Assembly: GCA_036172665.1 (NCBI GenBank)
Contig: CM069877.1
Span: forward strand, 25,135,001-25,199,000
From: Prosopocoilus inquinatus
Lineage: Eukaryota > Arthropoda > Insecta > Coleoptera > Lucanidae
Reading direction: 5' to 3'
DNA length: 64,000 nt
The notes below the pieces were generated by a model. It was not told the origin of the DNA. It searched no databases and saw only the letters and a list, made by a program, of their open reading frames with translations. A program made the translations under genes and the position numbers. Each line of letters opens with the position of its first letter. Positions within the stretch are counted from its first letter, which is position 1. Shown piece by piece: positions 44,207-58,500 of this stretch.

Positions 44207-44931
44207 TTGAGTCACCGCGCTTCAAGGTCCGTTACGAGGTCACCTCAGTCATTTCAAGGTCGCCTCAAGGTCACCCCAAGGTCATTTAAAGGTCACCTCA
44301 GAGTCATTTCAAGGTCATTTCAAGGTCACCTCGAGGTCATTTCAAGGTCATCTTGGGGTCATTTCAAGGTTATTTCAAGGTCACCTCAAGGTCATTTCAA
44401 GGTCACCTCAAGGTCATTTCAAGGTCACCTCAAGGTTATTTCAAGGTCACCTCAAGGTCATTTCAAGGTCACCTCAAGGTCATTCCAAGGTCACCTCAGG
44501 GTCATTTCAAGGTCATTTCAAGGTCATTTCAAGGTCATTTCAAGGTCACCTCAAGGTCATCTCAAGGTCATCTCAAGGTCACCTCAAGGTCATTTCAAGG
44601 TCATTTCAAGGTCACCTCAAGGTCATTTCAAGGTCATTTCAAGGTCACCTCAAGGTCATTTCAAGGTCACCTCAAGGTCATTTCAAGGTCATCTCAAGGT
44701 CACCTCAAGGTCATTTCAAGGTCACCTCAAGGTCATTTCAAGGTCACCTCAAGGTCATTTCAAGGTCACCACAAGGTCATCTCAAGGTCACCACAAGGTC
44801 ATTTCAAGGTCACCTCAAGGTCATTTCAAGGTCACCTCAAGGTCATTTCAAGGTCACCTCAAGTTCACCTCACGGTCATTTCAAGGTCACCTCAAGGTCA
44901 TTTCAAGGTCACCTCAAGGTCATGACCTTGA
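44207..44931. repeat. 11-bp minisatellite (CAAGGTCAYYT), right subterminal region
   Basis: About 65 units alternate between TCAAGGTCATT and TCAAGGTCACC, often as 22-bp pairs. Since the period of 11 is not a multiple of three and units lack stops, all three plus-strand frames are partly open (up to 262 codons of SRSFQGHLKV-like repeats), but I regard these as non-coding. Each unit contains AGGTCA, the nuclear-receptor half-site. It runs into the right TIR. Confidence 0.93.
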
Positions 44932-45054
44932 CCTTGAAGCTCATGGTGGGGTCACGTCAGGAATAGGCCGATTCTGGAACCTCCTCCGACCTTGACCTTG
45001 AATTTTATTGGTCAAGGTCGGAGGAGGTTCCAGAATCGGCCTATTCCTACTACT
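44908..45054 (-). repeat. right terminal inverted repeat
   Basis: It is the reverse complement of the left TIR, ending CCTACTACT. One mismatch with the left copy occurs in the outer 96 bp, and more differences inside. It contains the 39-bp-arm hairpin at 44959-45048. Confidence 0.93.
44959..45048. repeat. 39-bp perfect hairpin in right TIR
   Basis: Arms 44959-44997 and 45010-45048 are exactly complementary around a 12-nt loop (TTGAATTTTATT). It is the mirror counterpart of the left hairpin. Confidence 0.95.
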
Positions 45055-45060
45055 GACCGA
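45055..45060. repeat. target-site duplication, right copy (GACCGA)
   Basis: It is identical to 25898-25903. Deleting the element plus one copy regenerates a normal monomer of the CCCCTGTTGAGACCGAGAAC variant. Confidence 0.95.
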
Positions 45061-48000
45061 GAACTTCTTATCTCACATCAGCGATACTGGAGTCCGTTGA
45101 AAGGTCAAATAACATAGTAGATAAATAAGGATCGATTAGACACATCACAGGAACAGCGCTAATACGTGTTGTTTCGTTCAAAACTATTTCCAGCTTCTGC
45201 TGCGTCCGGAAACATCGTATCCCACATCAGAGTTACTGGAGTCCATCGTAACGTCAAATAACATGATAGATAAGTAAGGATCGATTAGATACATCACAGG
45301 AACAACGCCAATACGTGTTGTTTCGTTCAAAACTATTTCCAGTTTCTGCTGCGTCCGAGAACTTCATATCTCACATCAGCGTTACTTGAGTGCGTTGAAA
45401 CGTCAAATAACATAGTAGATAAGTAAGGATTGATTAGATACATCACAGGAACAACGCTAATACTTGTCATTTCGTTCAAAATTATTTTCAGCTTCTGCTG
45501 CGTCCTAACACTTCGTATCTCACATCAAAGTTACTGGGGTCCGTTGAAACGTCAAATAACATAGTAGATAAGTAAGGATCGATTAGATACATCACAGGAA
45601 CAACGCTAGTACGTGTTGTTTCGTTCAAAACTATTTCCAGCTTCTGCTGAGTCCGAGAACTTCGTATCTCACATCAGAGTTACTGGAGTCCGTTGAAACG
45701 CCAAATAACATGATAGATGAGTGAGGATCGATTAGATACATCACAGGAACAACGCTAATACGTGTTGTTTCGTTCAAAACTATTTCCAGCTTCTGCTGCG
45801 TCCGAAAATTTTGTATCTCACATCAGAGTTACCGGAGTCCATCCAAACGTCAAATAACATGATAGATGAGTAAGGATCGATTAGATACATCACAGGAACA
45901 ACGCTAATGCGTGTTGTTTCATTTAAAACTATTTCCAGCTCCCGCTGCGTCCGAGAACTTCGTATCTCAAATCAAAGTTACTGGAGTCCATCGAAACGCC
46001 AAATAACATGATAGATGAGTAAGGATCGATTAGATACATCACAGGAACAACGCTAATGCGAGTTGTTTCGTTTAAAACTATTTCTAGCTTCAGCTGCGTC
46101 CGAGAACTTCGTATCTCACATCAAAGTTACTGGAGTCCATCGAAACGCCAAATAACATAGTAGATAAGTAAGGATCGATTAGATACTTCACAGGAACAAC
46201 GCTAATAGGTGTTGTTTCGTTCAAAACTATTTCCAGCTTCTGCTGCGTCCGAAAACTTCGTATCTCACATCGGAGTTACTGGAGTCCATCGTAACGTCAA
46301 GTAACATGATAGATAAATAAGGATCGATTAGATAAATCACAGGAACAACTCTAATACGTGTTGTTTCGTTCAAAACTATTTCCAGCTTCTGCTGCGTCCG
46401 AGAACTTCATATCTCACATCAGCGTTACTTGAGTGCGTTGAAACGTCAAATAACATAGTAGATAAGTAAGGATTGATTAGATACATCACAGGAACAACGC
46501 TAATACGTGTCATTTCGTTCAAAACTATTTTCAGCTTCTGCTCCGTCCGAACACTTCGTATCTCACATCAGAGTTACTGGGGTCCGTTGAAACGTCAAAT
46601 AACATAGTAGATAAGTAAGGATCGATTAGATACATCACAGGAACAACGCTAGTACGTGTTGTTTCGTTCAAAACTATTTCCACCCCCTGTTGAGTTCGAG
46701 AACATCGTATCTCACATCAGCGTTACTGGAGTCCGTTGAAACGTCAAATAACATGGTAGATAAATAAGGATCGATTAGACACATCACAGGAACAGCGCTA
46801 ATACGTGTTGTTTCGTTCAAAACTATTTCCAGCTTCTGCTGCGTCCGGAAACATCGTATCCCACATCAGAGTTACTGGAGTCCATCGTAACGTCAAATAA
46901 CATGATAGATAAGTAAGGATCGATTAGATACATCACAGGAACAACGCCAATACGTGTTGTTTCGTTCAAAACTATTTCCAGTTTCTGCTGCGTCCGAGAA
47001 CTTCATATCTCACATCAGCGTTACTTGAGTGCGTTGAAACGTCAAATAACATAGTAGATAAGTAAGGATTGATTAGATACATCACAGGAACAACGCTAAT
47101 ACTTGTCATTTCGTTCAAAATTATTTTCAGCTTCTGCTCCGTCCGAACACATCGTATCTCACATCAGAGTTACTGGGGTCCGTTGAAACGTCAAATAACA
47201 TAGTAGATAAGTAAGGATCGATTAGATACATCACAGGAACAACGCTAGTACGTGTTGTTTCGTTCAAAACTATTTCCAGCCCCTGTTGAGTTCGAGAACT
47301 TCGTATCTCACATCAGCGTTACTGGAGTCCGTTGAGACGTCAAATAACATAGTAGATAAGTAAGGATCGACTAGATACATTACAGGAATAACGCTAATAC
47401 GTGCTGTTTCGTTCAAAACTATTTCCAGCTTCTGCTGCGTCCGAAAATTTCGTATCTCACATCAGAGTTGCTGGAGTCCGTTGAAACGTCAAATAACATA
47501 ATAGATGAGTAAGGATCGATTAGATACATCACAGGAACAACGATAATACGTGTAATTTCATTTAAAACTATTTCCAGCTTCAGCTGCGTCCGAGTACTTC
47601 GTATCTCACATCAAAGTTACTGGAGTCCATCGAAACGCCAAATAACATGATAGATGAGTAAGGATCGATTACATACATCACAGGTACAATGCTAATACGT
47701 GTCGTTTCGTTCAAAACTATTTCCAGCTTCTGCTGAGTTCGAGAACTTCTTATCTCATATCAGAGTTACTGGAGTCCTTTGAAACGTCAAATAACATAGT
47801 AGATAAGTAAGGATCGATTAAATACATCACAGGAACAACGCTAATGCGTGTTGTTTCGTTTTAAACTATTTCCAGCTTCTGCTGCGTCCGAAAATTTCGT
47901 ATCTCACATCAGAGTTACTGGAGTCCGTTGAAACGTCAAGTAACATAGTAGATAAGTAAGGATCGATTAGATACTTCACAGGAAGAACGCTAATACGTGT

Positions 48001-50239
48001 TGTTTCGTTCAAAACTATTTCCAGCCCCTGTTGAATTCGAGAACTTCGTATCTCACATCAGCGTTACTGGAGTCCGTTGAGACGTCAAATAACATAGTAT
48101 ATAAGTAAGGATCGACTAGATACATTATAGGAATAACGCTAATACGTGCTGTTTCGTTCAAAACTATTTCCAGTTTCTGCTGCGTCCGAAAATTTCGTAT
48201 CTCACATCAGCGTTACTGGAGTCCGTTGAAACGTCAAATAACATAATAGATAAGTAAGGATCGATTAGATACATCACAGGAACAACGCTAATACGTGTTG
48301 TTTCGTTCAAAACTATTTCCAGCTTCTGCTGAGTCCGAAAACTTTGTATCTCACATCAGAGTTACCGGAGTCCATCGAAACGTTAAATAACATGATAGAT
48401 GAGTAAGGATCGATTAGATACATCACAGGAACAACGCTAATGCGTGTTGTTTCATTTAAAACTATTTCCAGCTCCCGCTGCGTCCAAAAATTTCGTATCT
48501 CACATCAGAGTTACTAGAGTCCATCGAAACGTCAAATAACATGATAGATAAGTAAGGATCGATTAGATACATCACAGGAACAACGCTAATGCGTGTTGTT
48601 TCGTTTAAAACTATTTCTAGCTTCAGCTGCGTCCGAGAACTTCGTATCTCACATCAAAGTTACTGAAGTCCATCGAAACGCCAAATAACATAGTAGATAA
48701 GTAAGGATCGATTAGATACTTCACAGGAACAACGCTAATAGGTGTTGTTTCGTTCAAAACTATTTCCAGCTTCTGCTGCGTCCGAGAACTTCGTATCTCA
48801 CATCGGAGTTACTGGAGTCCATCGTAACGTCAAGTAACATGATAGATAAATAAGGATCGATTAGATAAATCACAGGAACAACTCTAATACGTGTTGTTTC
48901 GTTCAAAACTATTTCCAGCTTCTGCTGAGTTCGAGAACTTCGTATCTCATATCAGAGTTACTGGAGTCCGTTGAAACGTCAAATAACATAGTAGATAAGT
49001 AAGGATCGATTAGATACATCACAGGAACAACGCTAATGCGTGTTGTTTCGTTTAAAACTATCTCCAGCTTCAGCTGCGTCCGAGAACTTCGTATCTCACA
49101 TCAAAGTTACTGGAGTCCATCGAAACGCCAAATAACATGATAGATGAGTAAGGATCGATTAGATACATCACAGGAACAACGCTAATGCGTGTTGTTTCGT
49201 TTAGAACTATTTCTAGCTTCAGCTGCGTCCGAGAACTTCGTATCTCACATCAAAGTTACTGGAGTCCATCGAAACGCCAAATAACATGATAGATGAGTTA
49301 GGATCGATTAGATACATCACAGGAACAACACTAATGCGTGTTGTTTCGTTTAAAACTATTTCCAGCTTCTGCTGCGTCCGAAAATTTCGTATCTCACATT
49401 AGAGTTACTGGAGTCCATCGAAACGTCAAATAACATGATAGATGAGTAAGGATCGATTAGATACATCACAGGAACAACGCTAATACGTGTTATTTCATTT
49501 AAAACTATTTCCAGCTTCAGCTGCGTCCGAGTACTTCGTGTCTCACATCAAAGTTACTGGAGTCCATCGGAACGCCAAATAACATAGTAGATAAGTAAGG
49601 ATCGATTAGATACATCACAGGAACAACGCTAATGCGTGTTGTTTCGTTCAAAACTATTTCCAGCTTCTGCTGATTTCGAGAACATCGTATCTTACATCAG
49701 AGTTACTGGAGTCCATCGTAACGTCAAATAACATGACAGATAAGTAAGGATCGATTAGATACATCACAGGTACAATGCTAATACGTGTCGTTTCGTTCAA
49801 AACTATTTCCAGCTTCTGCTGACTTCGAGAACTTCGTATCTCATATCAGGAACAACGCTAATACGTGTTGTTTCGTTCAATACTATTTCCAGCTTCTGCT
49901 GCGTCCGAGAACATCGTATCTCACATCAGCGTTACTGGAGTCCGTTGAAACGTCAAATAACATGGTAGATAAATAAGGATCGATTAGACACATCACAGGA
50001 ACAGCGCTAATACGTGTTGTTTCGTTCAAAACTATTTCCAGCTTCTGCTGCGTCCGAAAACATCGTATCCCACATCAGAGTTACTGGAGTCCATCGTAAC
50101 GTCAAATAACATGATAGATAAGTAAGGATCGATTAGATACATCACAGGAACAACGCCAATACGTGTTGTTTCGTTCAAAACTATTTTCAGTTTCTGCTGC
50201 GTCCGAGAACTTCATATCTCACATCAGCGTTACTTGAGT

Positions 50240-52520
50240 CCGTTGAAACGCCAAATAACATGATAGATGAGTGAGGATCGATTAGATACATCACAGGAAC
50301 AACGCTAATACGTATTGTTTCGTTCAAAACTATTTCCAGCTTCTGCTGCGTCCGAAAACTTTGTATCTCACATCAGAGTTACCGGAGTCCATCCAAACGT
50401 TAAATAACATGATAGATGAGTAAGGATCGATTGGATACATCACAGGAACAACGCTAATGCGTGTTGTTTCATTTAAAACTATTTCCAGCTCCCGCTGCGT
50501 CCAAAAATTTCGTATCTCACATCAGAGTTACTAGAGTCCATCGAAACGTCAAATAACATGATAGATAAGTAAAGATCGATTAGATACATCACAGGAACAA
50601 CGCTAATGCGTGTTGTTTCGTTTAAAACTATTTCTAGCTTCAGCTGCGTCCGAGAACTTCGTATCTCACATCAAAGTTACTGAAGTCCATCGAAACGCCA
50701 AATAACATAGTAGATAAGTAAGGATCGATTAGATACTTCACAGGAAGAACGCTAATACGTGTTGTTTCGTTCAAAACTATTTCCAGCCCCTGTTGAATTC
50801 GAGAACTTCGTATCTCACATCAGCGTTACTGGAGTCCGTTGAGACGTCAAATAACATAGTATATAAGTAAGGATCGACTAGATACATTATAGGAATAACG
50901 CTAATACGTGCTGTTTCGTTCAAAACTATTTCCAGCTTCTGCTGCGTCCGAAAATTTCGTATCTCACATCAGCGTTACTGGAGTCCGTTGAAACGTCAAA
51001 TAACATAATAGATAAGTAAGGATCGATTAGATACATCACAGGAACAACGCTAATACGTGTTGTTTCGTTCAAAACTATTTCCAGCTTCTGCTGAGTCCGA
51101 GAACTTCGTATCTCACATCAGAGTTACTGGAGTCCGTTGAAACGCCAAATAACATGATAGATGAGTGAGGATCGATTAGATACATCACAGGAACAACGCT
51201 AATACGTATTGTTTCGTTCAAAACTATTTCCAGCTTCTGCTGCGTCCGAAAACTTTGTATCTCACATCAGAGTTACCGGAGTCCATCGAAACGTTAAATA
51301 ACATGACAGATGAGTAAGGATCGATTAGATACATCACAGGAACAACGCTAATGCGTGTTGTTTCATTTAAAACTATTTCCAGCTCCCGCTGCGTCCAAAA
51401 ATTTCGTATCTCACATCAGAGTTACTAGAGTCCATCGAAACGTCAAATAACATGATAGATAAGTAAGGATCGATTAGATACATCACAGGAACAACGCTAA
51501 TGCGTGTTGTTTCGTTTAAAACTATTTCTAGCTTCAGCTGCGTCCGAGAACTTCGTATCTCACATCAAAGTTACTGAAGTCCATCGAAACGCCAAATAAC
51601 ATAGTAGATAAGTAAGGATCGATTAGATACTTCACAGGAAGAACGCTAATACGTGTTGTTTCGTTCAAAACTATTTCCAGCCCCTGTTGAATTCGAGAAC
51701 TTCGTATCTCACATCAGCGTTACTGGAGTCCGTTGAGACGTCAAATAACATAGTATATAAGTAAGGATCGACTAGATACATTATAGGAATAACGCTAATA
51801 CGTGCTGTTTCGTTCAAAACTATTTCCAGCTTCTGCTGCGTCCGAAAATTTCGTATCTCACATCAGCCTTACTGGAGTCCGTTGAAACGTCAAATAACAT
51901 AATAGATAAGTAAGGATCGATTAGATACATCACAGGAACAACGCTAATACGTGTTGTTTCGTTCAAAACTATTTCCAGCTTCTGCTGAGTCCGAGAACTT
52001 CGTATCTCACATCAGAGTTACTGGAGTCCGTTGAAACGCCAAATAACATGATAGATGAGTGAGGATCGATTAGATACATCACAGGAACAACGCTAATACG
52101 TATTGTTTCGTTCAAAACTATTTCCAGCTTCTGCTGCGTCCGAAAACTTTGTATCTCACATCAGAGTTACCGGAGTCCATCGAAACGTTAAATAACATGA
52201 TAGATGAGTAAGGATCGATTAGATACATCACAGGAACAACGCTAATGCGTGTTGTTTCATTTAAAACTATTTCCAGCTCCCGCTGCGTCCAAAAATTTCG
52301 TATCTCACATCAGAGTTACTAGAGTCCATCGAAACGTCAAATAACATGATAGATAAGTAAGGATCGATTAGATACATCACAGGAACAACGCTAATGCGTG
52401 TTGTTTCGTTTAAAACTATTTCTAGCTTCAGCTGCGTCCGAGAACTTCGTATCTCACATCAAAGTTACTGAAGTCCATCGAAACGCCAAATAACATAGTA
52501 GATAAGTAAGGATCGATTAG
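50240..52520. repeat. 894-bp six-monomer higher-order repeat
   Basis: The rare variant words CACAGGAAGAACGC (50739 and 51633) and ACATAGTATATAAG (about 50850 and 51744) recur at exactly 894 bp = 6 x 149. Two full units and a partial third are visible before the pattern diverges near 52520. Confidence 0.8.
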
Positions 52521-55500
52521 ATACTTCACAGGAACAACTCTAATACGTGTGGTTTCGTTCAAAACTATTTCCAGCTTCTGCTGAGTTCGAGAACTTCGTA
52601 TCTCATATCAGAGTTACTGGAGTCCGTTGAAACGTCAAATAACATAGTAGATAAGTAAGGATCGATTAGATACATCACAGGAACAACGCTAATGCGTGTT
52701 GTTTCGTTTAAAACTATTTCCAGCTTCAGCTGCGTCCGAGAACTTCGTATCTCACATCAAAGTTACTGGAGTCCATCGAAACGCCAAATAACATGATAGA
52801 TGAGTAAGGATCGATTAGATACATCACAGGAACAACGCTAATGCGTGTTGTTTCGTTTAAAACTATTTCTAGCTTCAGCTGCGTCCGAGAACTTCGTATC
52901 TCACATCAAAGATACTGGAGTCCATCGAAACGCCAAATAACATGATAGATGAGTTAGGATCGATTAGATACATCACAGGAACAACGCTAATGCGTGTTGT
53001 TTCGTTTAAAACTATTTCCAGCTTCAGCTGCGTCCGAGAACTTCGTATCTCACATCAAAGTTACTGGAGTCCATCGAAACGTCAAATAACATGATAGATG
53101 AGTAAGGATCGATTAGATACATCACAGGAACAACGCTAATACGTGTTATTTCATTTAAAACTATTTCCAGCTTCAGCTGCGTCCGAGTACTTCGTATCTC
53201 ACATCAAAGTTACTGGAGTCCATCGGAACGCCAAATAACATAGTAGATAAGTAAGGATCGATTAGATACATCACAGGAACAACGCTAATACGTGTTGTTT
53301 CGTTCAAAACTATTTCCAGCTTCTGCTGATTTCGAGAACATCGTATCTCACATCAGAGTTACTGGAGTCCATCGTAACGTCAAATAACATGACAGATAAG
53401 TAAGGATCGATTAGATACATCACAGGTACAATGCTAATACGTGTCGTTTCGTTCAAAACTATTTCCAGCTTCTGCTGACTTCGAGAACTTCGTATCTCAT
53501 ATCAGGAACAACGCTAATACGTGTTGTTTCGTTCAATACTATTTCCAGCTTCTGCTGCGTCCGAGAACATCGTATCTCACATCAGCGTTACTGGAGTCCG
53601 TTGAAACGTCAAATAACATGGTAGATAAATAAGGATCGATTAGACACATCACAGGAACAGCGCTAATACGTGTTGTTTCGTTCAAAACTATTTCCAGCTT
53701 CTGCTGCGTCCGAAAACATCGTATCCCACATCAGAGTTACTGGAGTCCATCGTAACTTCAAATAACATGATAGATAAGTAAGGATCGATTAGATACATCA
53801 CAGGAACAACGCCAATACGTGTTGTTTCGTTCAAAACTATTTCCAGTTTCTGCTGCGTCCGAGAACTTCATATCTCACATCAGCGTTACTTGAGTGCGTT
53901 GAAACGTCAAATAACATAGTAGATAAGTAAGGATTGATCATCACAGGAACAACGCTAATACTTGTCATTTCGTTCAAAATTATTTTCAGCTTCTGCTCCG
54001 TCCGAACACATCGTATCTCACATCAGAGTTACTGGGGTCCGTTGAAACGTCAAATAACATAGTAGATAAGTAAGGATCGATTAGATACATCACAGGAACA
54101 ACGCTAGTACGTGTTGTTTCGTTCAAAACTATTTCCAGCCCCTGTTGAGTTCGAGAACTTCGTATCTCACATCAGCGTTACTGGAGTCCGTTGAGACGTC
54201 AAATAACATAGTAGATAAGTAAGGATCGACTAGATACATTACAGGAATAACGCTAATACGTGCTGTTTCGTTCAAAACTATTTCCAGCTTCTGCTGCGTC
54301 CGAAAATTTCGTATCTCACATCAGAGTTACTGGAGTCCGTTGAAACGTCAAATAACATAATAGATAAGTAAGGATCGATTAGATACATCACGGGAACAAC
54401 GCTAATACGTGTTGTTTCGTTTAAAACTATTTCTAGCTTCAGCTGCGTCCGAGAACTTCGTATCTCACATCAAAGTTACTGGAGTCCATCGAAACGCCAA
54501 ATAACATGATAGATGAGTAAGGATCGATTAGATACATCACAGGAACAACGCTAATGCGTGTTGTTTCGTTTAAAACTATTTCCAGCTTCTGCTGCGTCCG
54601 AAAATTTCGTATCTCACATTAGAGTTACTGGAGTCCATCGAAACGTCAAATAACATGATAGATGAGTAAGGATCGATTAGATACATCACAGGAACAACGC
54701 TAATACGTGTTATTTCATTTAAAACTATTTCCAGCTTCAGCTGCGTCCGAGTACTTCGTATCTCACATCAAAGTTACTGGAGTCCATCGGAACGCCAAAT
54801 AACATAGTATATAAGTAAGGATCGATTAGATACATCACAGGAACAACGCTAATACGTGTTGTTTAGTTCAAAACTATTTCCAGCTTCTGCTGAGTTCGAG
54901 AACATCGTATCTCACATCAGAGTTACTGGAGTCCATCGTAACGTCAAATAACATGACAGATAAGTAAGGATCGATTAGATACATCACAGGTACAATGCTA
55001 ATACGTGTCGTTTCGTTCAATACTATTTCCAGCTTCTGCTGCGTCCGAGAACTTCATATCACACATCAACGTTACTTGAGTGCGTTGAAACGTCAAATAA
55101 CATAGTAGATAAGTAAGGATCGATTAGATACATCACAGGAACAGCGCTAATACGTATTGTTTCGTTCAATACTATTTCCAGCTTCTGCTGCGTCCGAGAA
55201 CATCGTATCTCACATCAGCGTTACTGGAGTCCGTTGAAAAGTCAAATAACATGGTAGATAAGTAAGGATCGATTAGACACATCACAATAACAGCGCTAAT
55301 ACATGTTGTTTCGTTCAAAACTATTTCCAGCTTCTGCTGCGTCCGAAAACATCGTATCCCACATCAGAGTTACCGGAGTCCATCGTAACGTCAAGTAACA
55401 TGATAGATAAGTAAGGATCGATTAGATACATCACAGGAACAACGCCAATACGTGTTGTTTCGTTCAAAACTATTTCCAGTTTCTGCTGCGTCCGAGAACT

Positions 55501-58500
55501 TCATATCTCACATCAGCGTTACTTGAGTGCGTTGAAACGTCAAATAACATAGTAGATAAGTAAGGATTGATTAGATACATCACAGGAACAACGCTAATAC
55601 GTGTTATTTCATTTAAAACTATTTCCAGCTTCAGCTGCGTCCGAGTACTTCGTACCTCACATCAAAGTTACTGGAGTCCATCGGAACGCCAAATAACATA
55701 GTAGATAAGTAAGGATCGATTAGATACATCACAGGAACAACGCTAATGCGTGTTGTTTCGTTCAAAACTATTTCCAGCTTCTGCTGATTTCGAGAACATC
55801 GTATCTTATATCAGAGTTACTGGAGTCCATCGTAACGTCAAATAACATGACAGAGAAGTAAGGATCGATTAGATACATCACAGGTACAATGCTAATACGT
55901 GTCGTTTCGTTCAAAACTATTTCCAGCTTCTGCTGACTTCGAGAACTTCGTATCTCATATCAGGAACAACGCAAATACGTGTTGTTTCGTTCAATACTAT
56001 TTCCAGCTTCTGCTGCGTCCGAGAACATCGTATCTCACATCAGCGTTACTGGAGTCCGTTGAAACGTCAAATAACATGGTAGATAAATAAGGATCGATTA
56101 GACACATCACAGGAACAGCGCTAATACGTGTTGTTTCGTTCAAAACTATTTCCAGCTTCTGCTGCGTCCGAAAACATCGTATCCCACATCAGAGTTACTG
56201 GAGTCCATCGTAACGTCAAATAACATGATAGATAAGTAAGGATCGATTAGATACATCACAGGAACAACGCCAATACGTGTTGTTTCGTTCAAAACTATTT
56301 TCAGTTTCTGCTGCGTCCGAGAACTTCATATCTCACATCAGCGTTACTTGAGTCCGTTGAAACGCCAAATAACATGATAGATGAGTGAGGATCGATTAGA
56401 TACATCACAGGAACAACGCTAATACGTATTGTTTCGTTCAAAACTATTTCCAGCTTCTGCTGCGTCCGAAAACTTTGTATCTCACATCAGAGTTACCGGA
56501 GTCCATCCAAACGTTAAATAACATGATAGATGAGTAAGGATCGATTGGATACATCACAGGAACAACGCTAATGCGTGTTGTTTCATTTAAAACTATTTCC
56601 AGCTCCCGCTGCGTCCAAAAATTTCGTATCTCACATCAGAGTTACTAGAGTCCATCGAAACGTCAAATAACATGATAGATAAGTAAGGATCGATTAGATA
56701 CATCACAGGAACAACGCTAATGCGTGTTGTTTCGTTTAAAACTATTTCTAGCTTCAGCTGCGTCCGAGAACTTCGTATCTCACATCAAAGTTACTGAAGT
56801 CCATCGAAACGCCAAATAACATAGTAGATAAGTAAGGATCGATTAGATACTTCACAGGAACAACGCTAATAGGTGTTGTTTCGTTCAAAACTATTTCCAG
56901 CTTCTGCTGCGTCCGAGAACTTCGTATCTCACATCGGAGTTACTGGAGTCCATCGTAACGTCAAGTAACATGATAGATAAATAAGGATCGATTAGATAAA
57001 TCACAGGAACAACTCTAATACGTGTGGTTTCGTTCAAAACTATTTCCAGCTTCTGCTGAGTTCGAGAACTTCGTATCTCATATCAGAGTTACTGGAGTCC
57101 GTTGAAACGTCAAATAACATAGTAGATAAGTAAGGATCGATTAGATACATCACAGGAACAACGCTAATGCGTGTTGTTTCGTTTAAAACTATTTCCAGCT
57201 TCAGCTGCGTCCGAGAACTTCGTATCTCACATCAAAGTTACTGGAGTCCATCGAAACGCCAAATAACATGATAGATGAGTAAGGATCGATTAGATACATC
57301 ACAGGAACAACGCTAATGCGTGTTGTTTCGTTTAAAACTATTTCTAGCTTCAGCTGCGTCCGAGAACTTCGTATCTCACATCAAAGTTACTGGAGTCCAT
57401 CGAAACGCCAAATAACATGATAGATGAGTTAGGATCGATTAGATACATCACAGGAACAACGCTAATGCGTGTTGTTTCGTTTAAAACTATTTCCAGCTTC
57501 TGCTGCGTCCGAAAATTTCGTATCTCACATTAGAGTTACTGGAGTCCATCGAAACGTCAAATAACATGATAGATGAGTAAGGATCGATTAGATACATCAC
57601 AGGAACAACGCTAATACGTGTCATTTCGTTCAAAACTATTTCCAGCCCCTGTTGAGACCGAGAACTACTTATCTCACATCAGCGTTACTGGAGTCCGTTG
57701 AAACGTCAAATAACATAGTAGATAAGTAAGGATCGATTAGATACATCACAGGAACAACGCTAATACGTGTCGTTTCGTTCAAAACTATTTTCAGCTTCTG
57801 CTGCGTCCGAACACTTCGTATCTCACATCAGAGTTACTGGGGTCCGTTGAAACGTCAAATAACATAGTAGATAAGTAAGGATCGATTAGATACATCACAG
57901 GAACAACGCTAGTACGTGTTGTTTCGTTCAAAACTATTTCCAGCCCCTGTTGAGTTCGAGAACTTCGTATCTCACATCAGCGTTACTGGAGTCCGTTGAG
58001 ACGTCAATTAACATAGTAGATAAGTAAGGATCGACTAGATACATTACAGGAATAACGCTAATACGTGCTGTTTCGTTCAAAACTATTTCCAGCTTCTGCT
58101 GCGTCCGAAAATTTCGTATCTCACATCAGCGTTACTGGAGTCCGTTGAAACGTCAAATAACATAATAGATAAGTAAGGATCGATTAGATACATCACGGGA
58201 ACAACGCTAATACGTGTTGTTTCGTTCAAAACTATTTCCAGCTTCAGCTGCGTCCGAGAACTTCGTATCTCACATCAAAGTTACTGGAGTCCATCGAAAC
58301 GCCAAATAACATGATAGATGAGTAAGGATCGATTAGATACATCACAGGAACAACGCTAATGCGTGTTGTTTCGTTTAAAACTATTTCTAGCTTCAGCTGC
58401 GTCCGAGAACTTCGTATCTCACATCAAAGTTACTGGAGTCCATCGAAACGCCAAATAACATGATAGATGAGTAAGGATCGATTACATACATCACAGCTAC

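Larger units (their letters stand above)
25904..45054. mobile_element. Polinton/Maverick element, nearly complete, 19.15 kb
   Basis: The element has inverted repeats at both ends (AG...CT termini), a 6-bp target duplication, and the hallmark genes: protein-primed type DNA polymerase B, retroviral-like integrase with chromodomain, FtsK/A32-type packaging ATPase, adenain-like protease, major capsid protein and penton-like minor capsid candidate. The size is typical of the family (about 15-20 kb). Gene order places a plus-strand structural block on the left and a convergent PolB on the right. The satellite monomer is interrupted and resumes without loss, so this is a simple insertion. The only clear lesion is a frameshift in the integrase. 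I cannot assign the subfamily without a tree. Confidence 0.97.

Noticed and set aside
44207..44995. Long plus-strand open frames (262 and 190 codons) of SRSFQGHLKV repeats
   Set aside because: They are translation of the 11-bp minisatellite; several frames are open at once with the same repeat peptide and run into the non-coding TIR.
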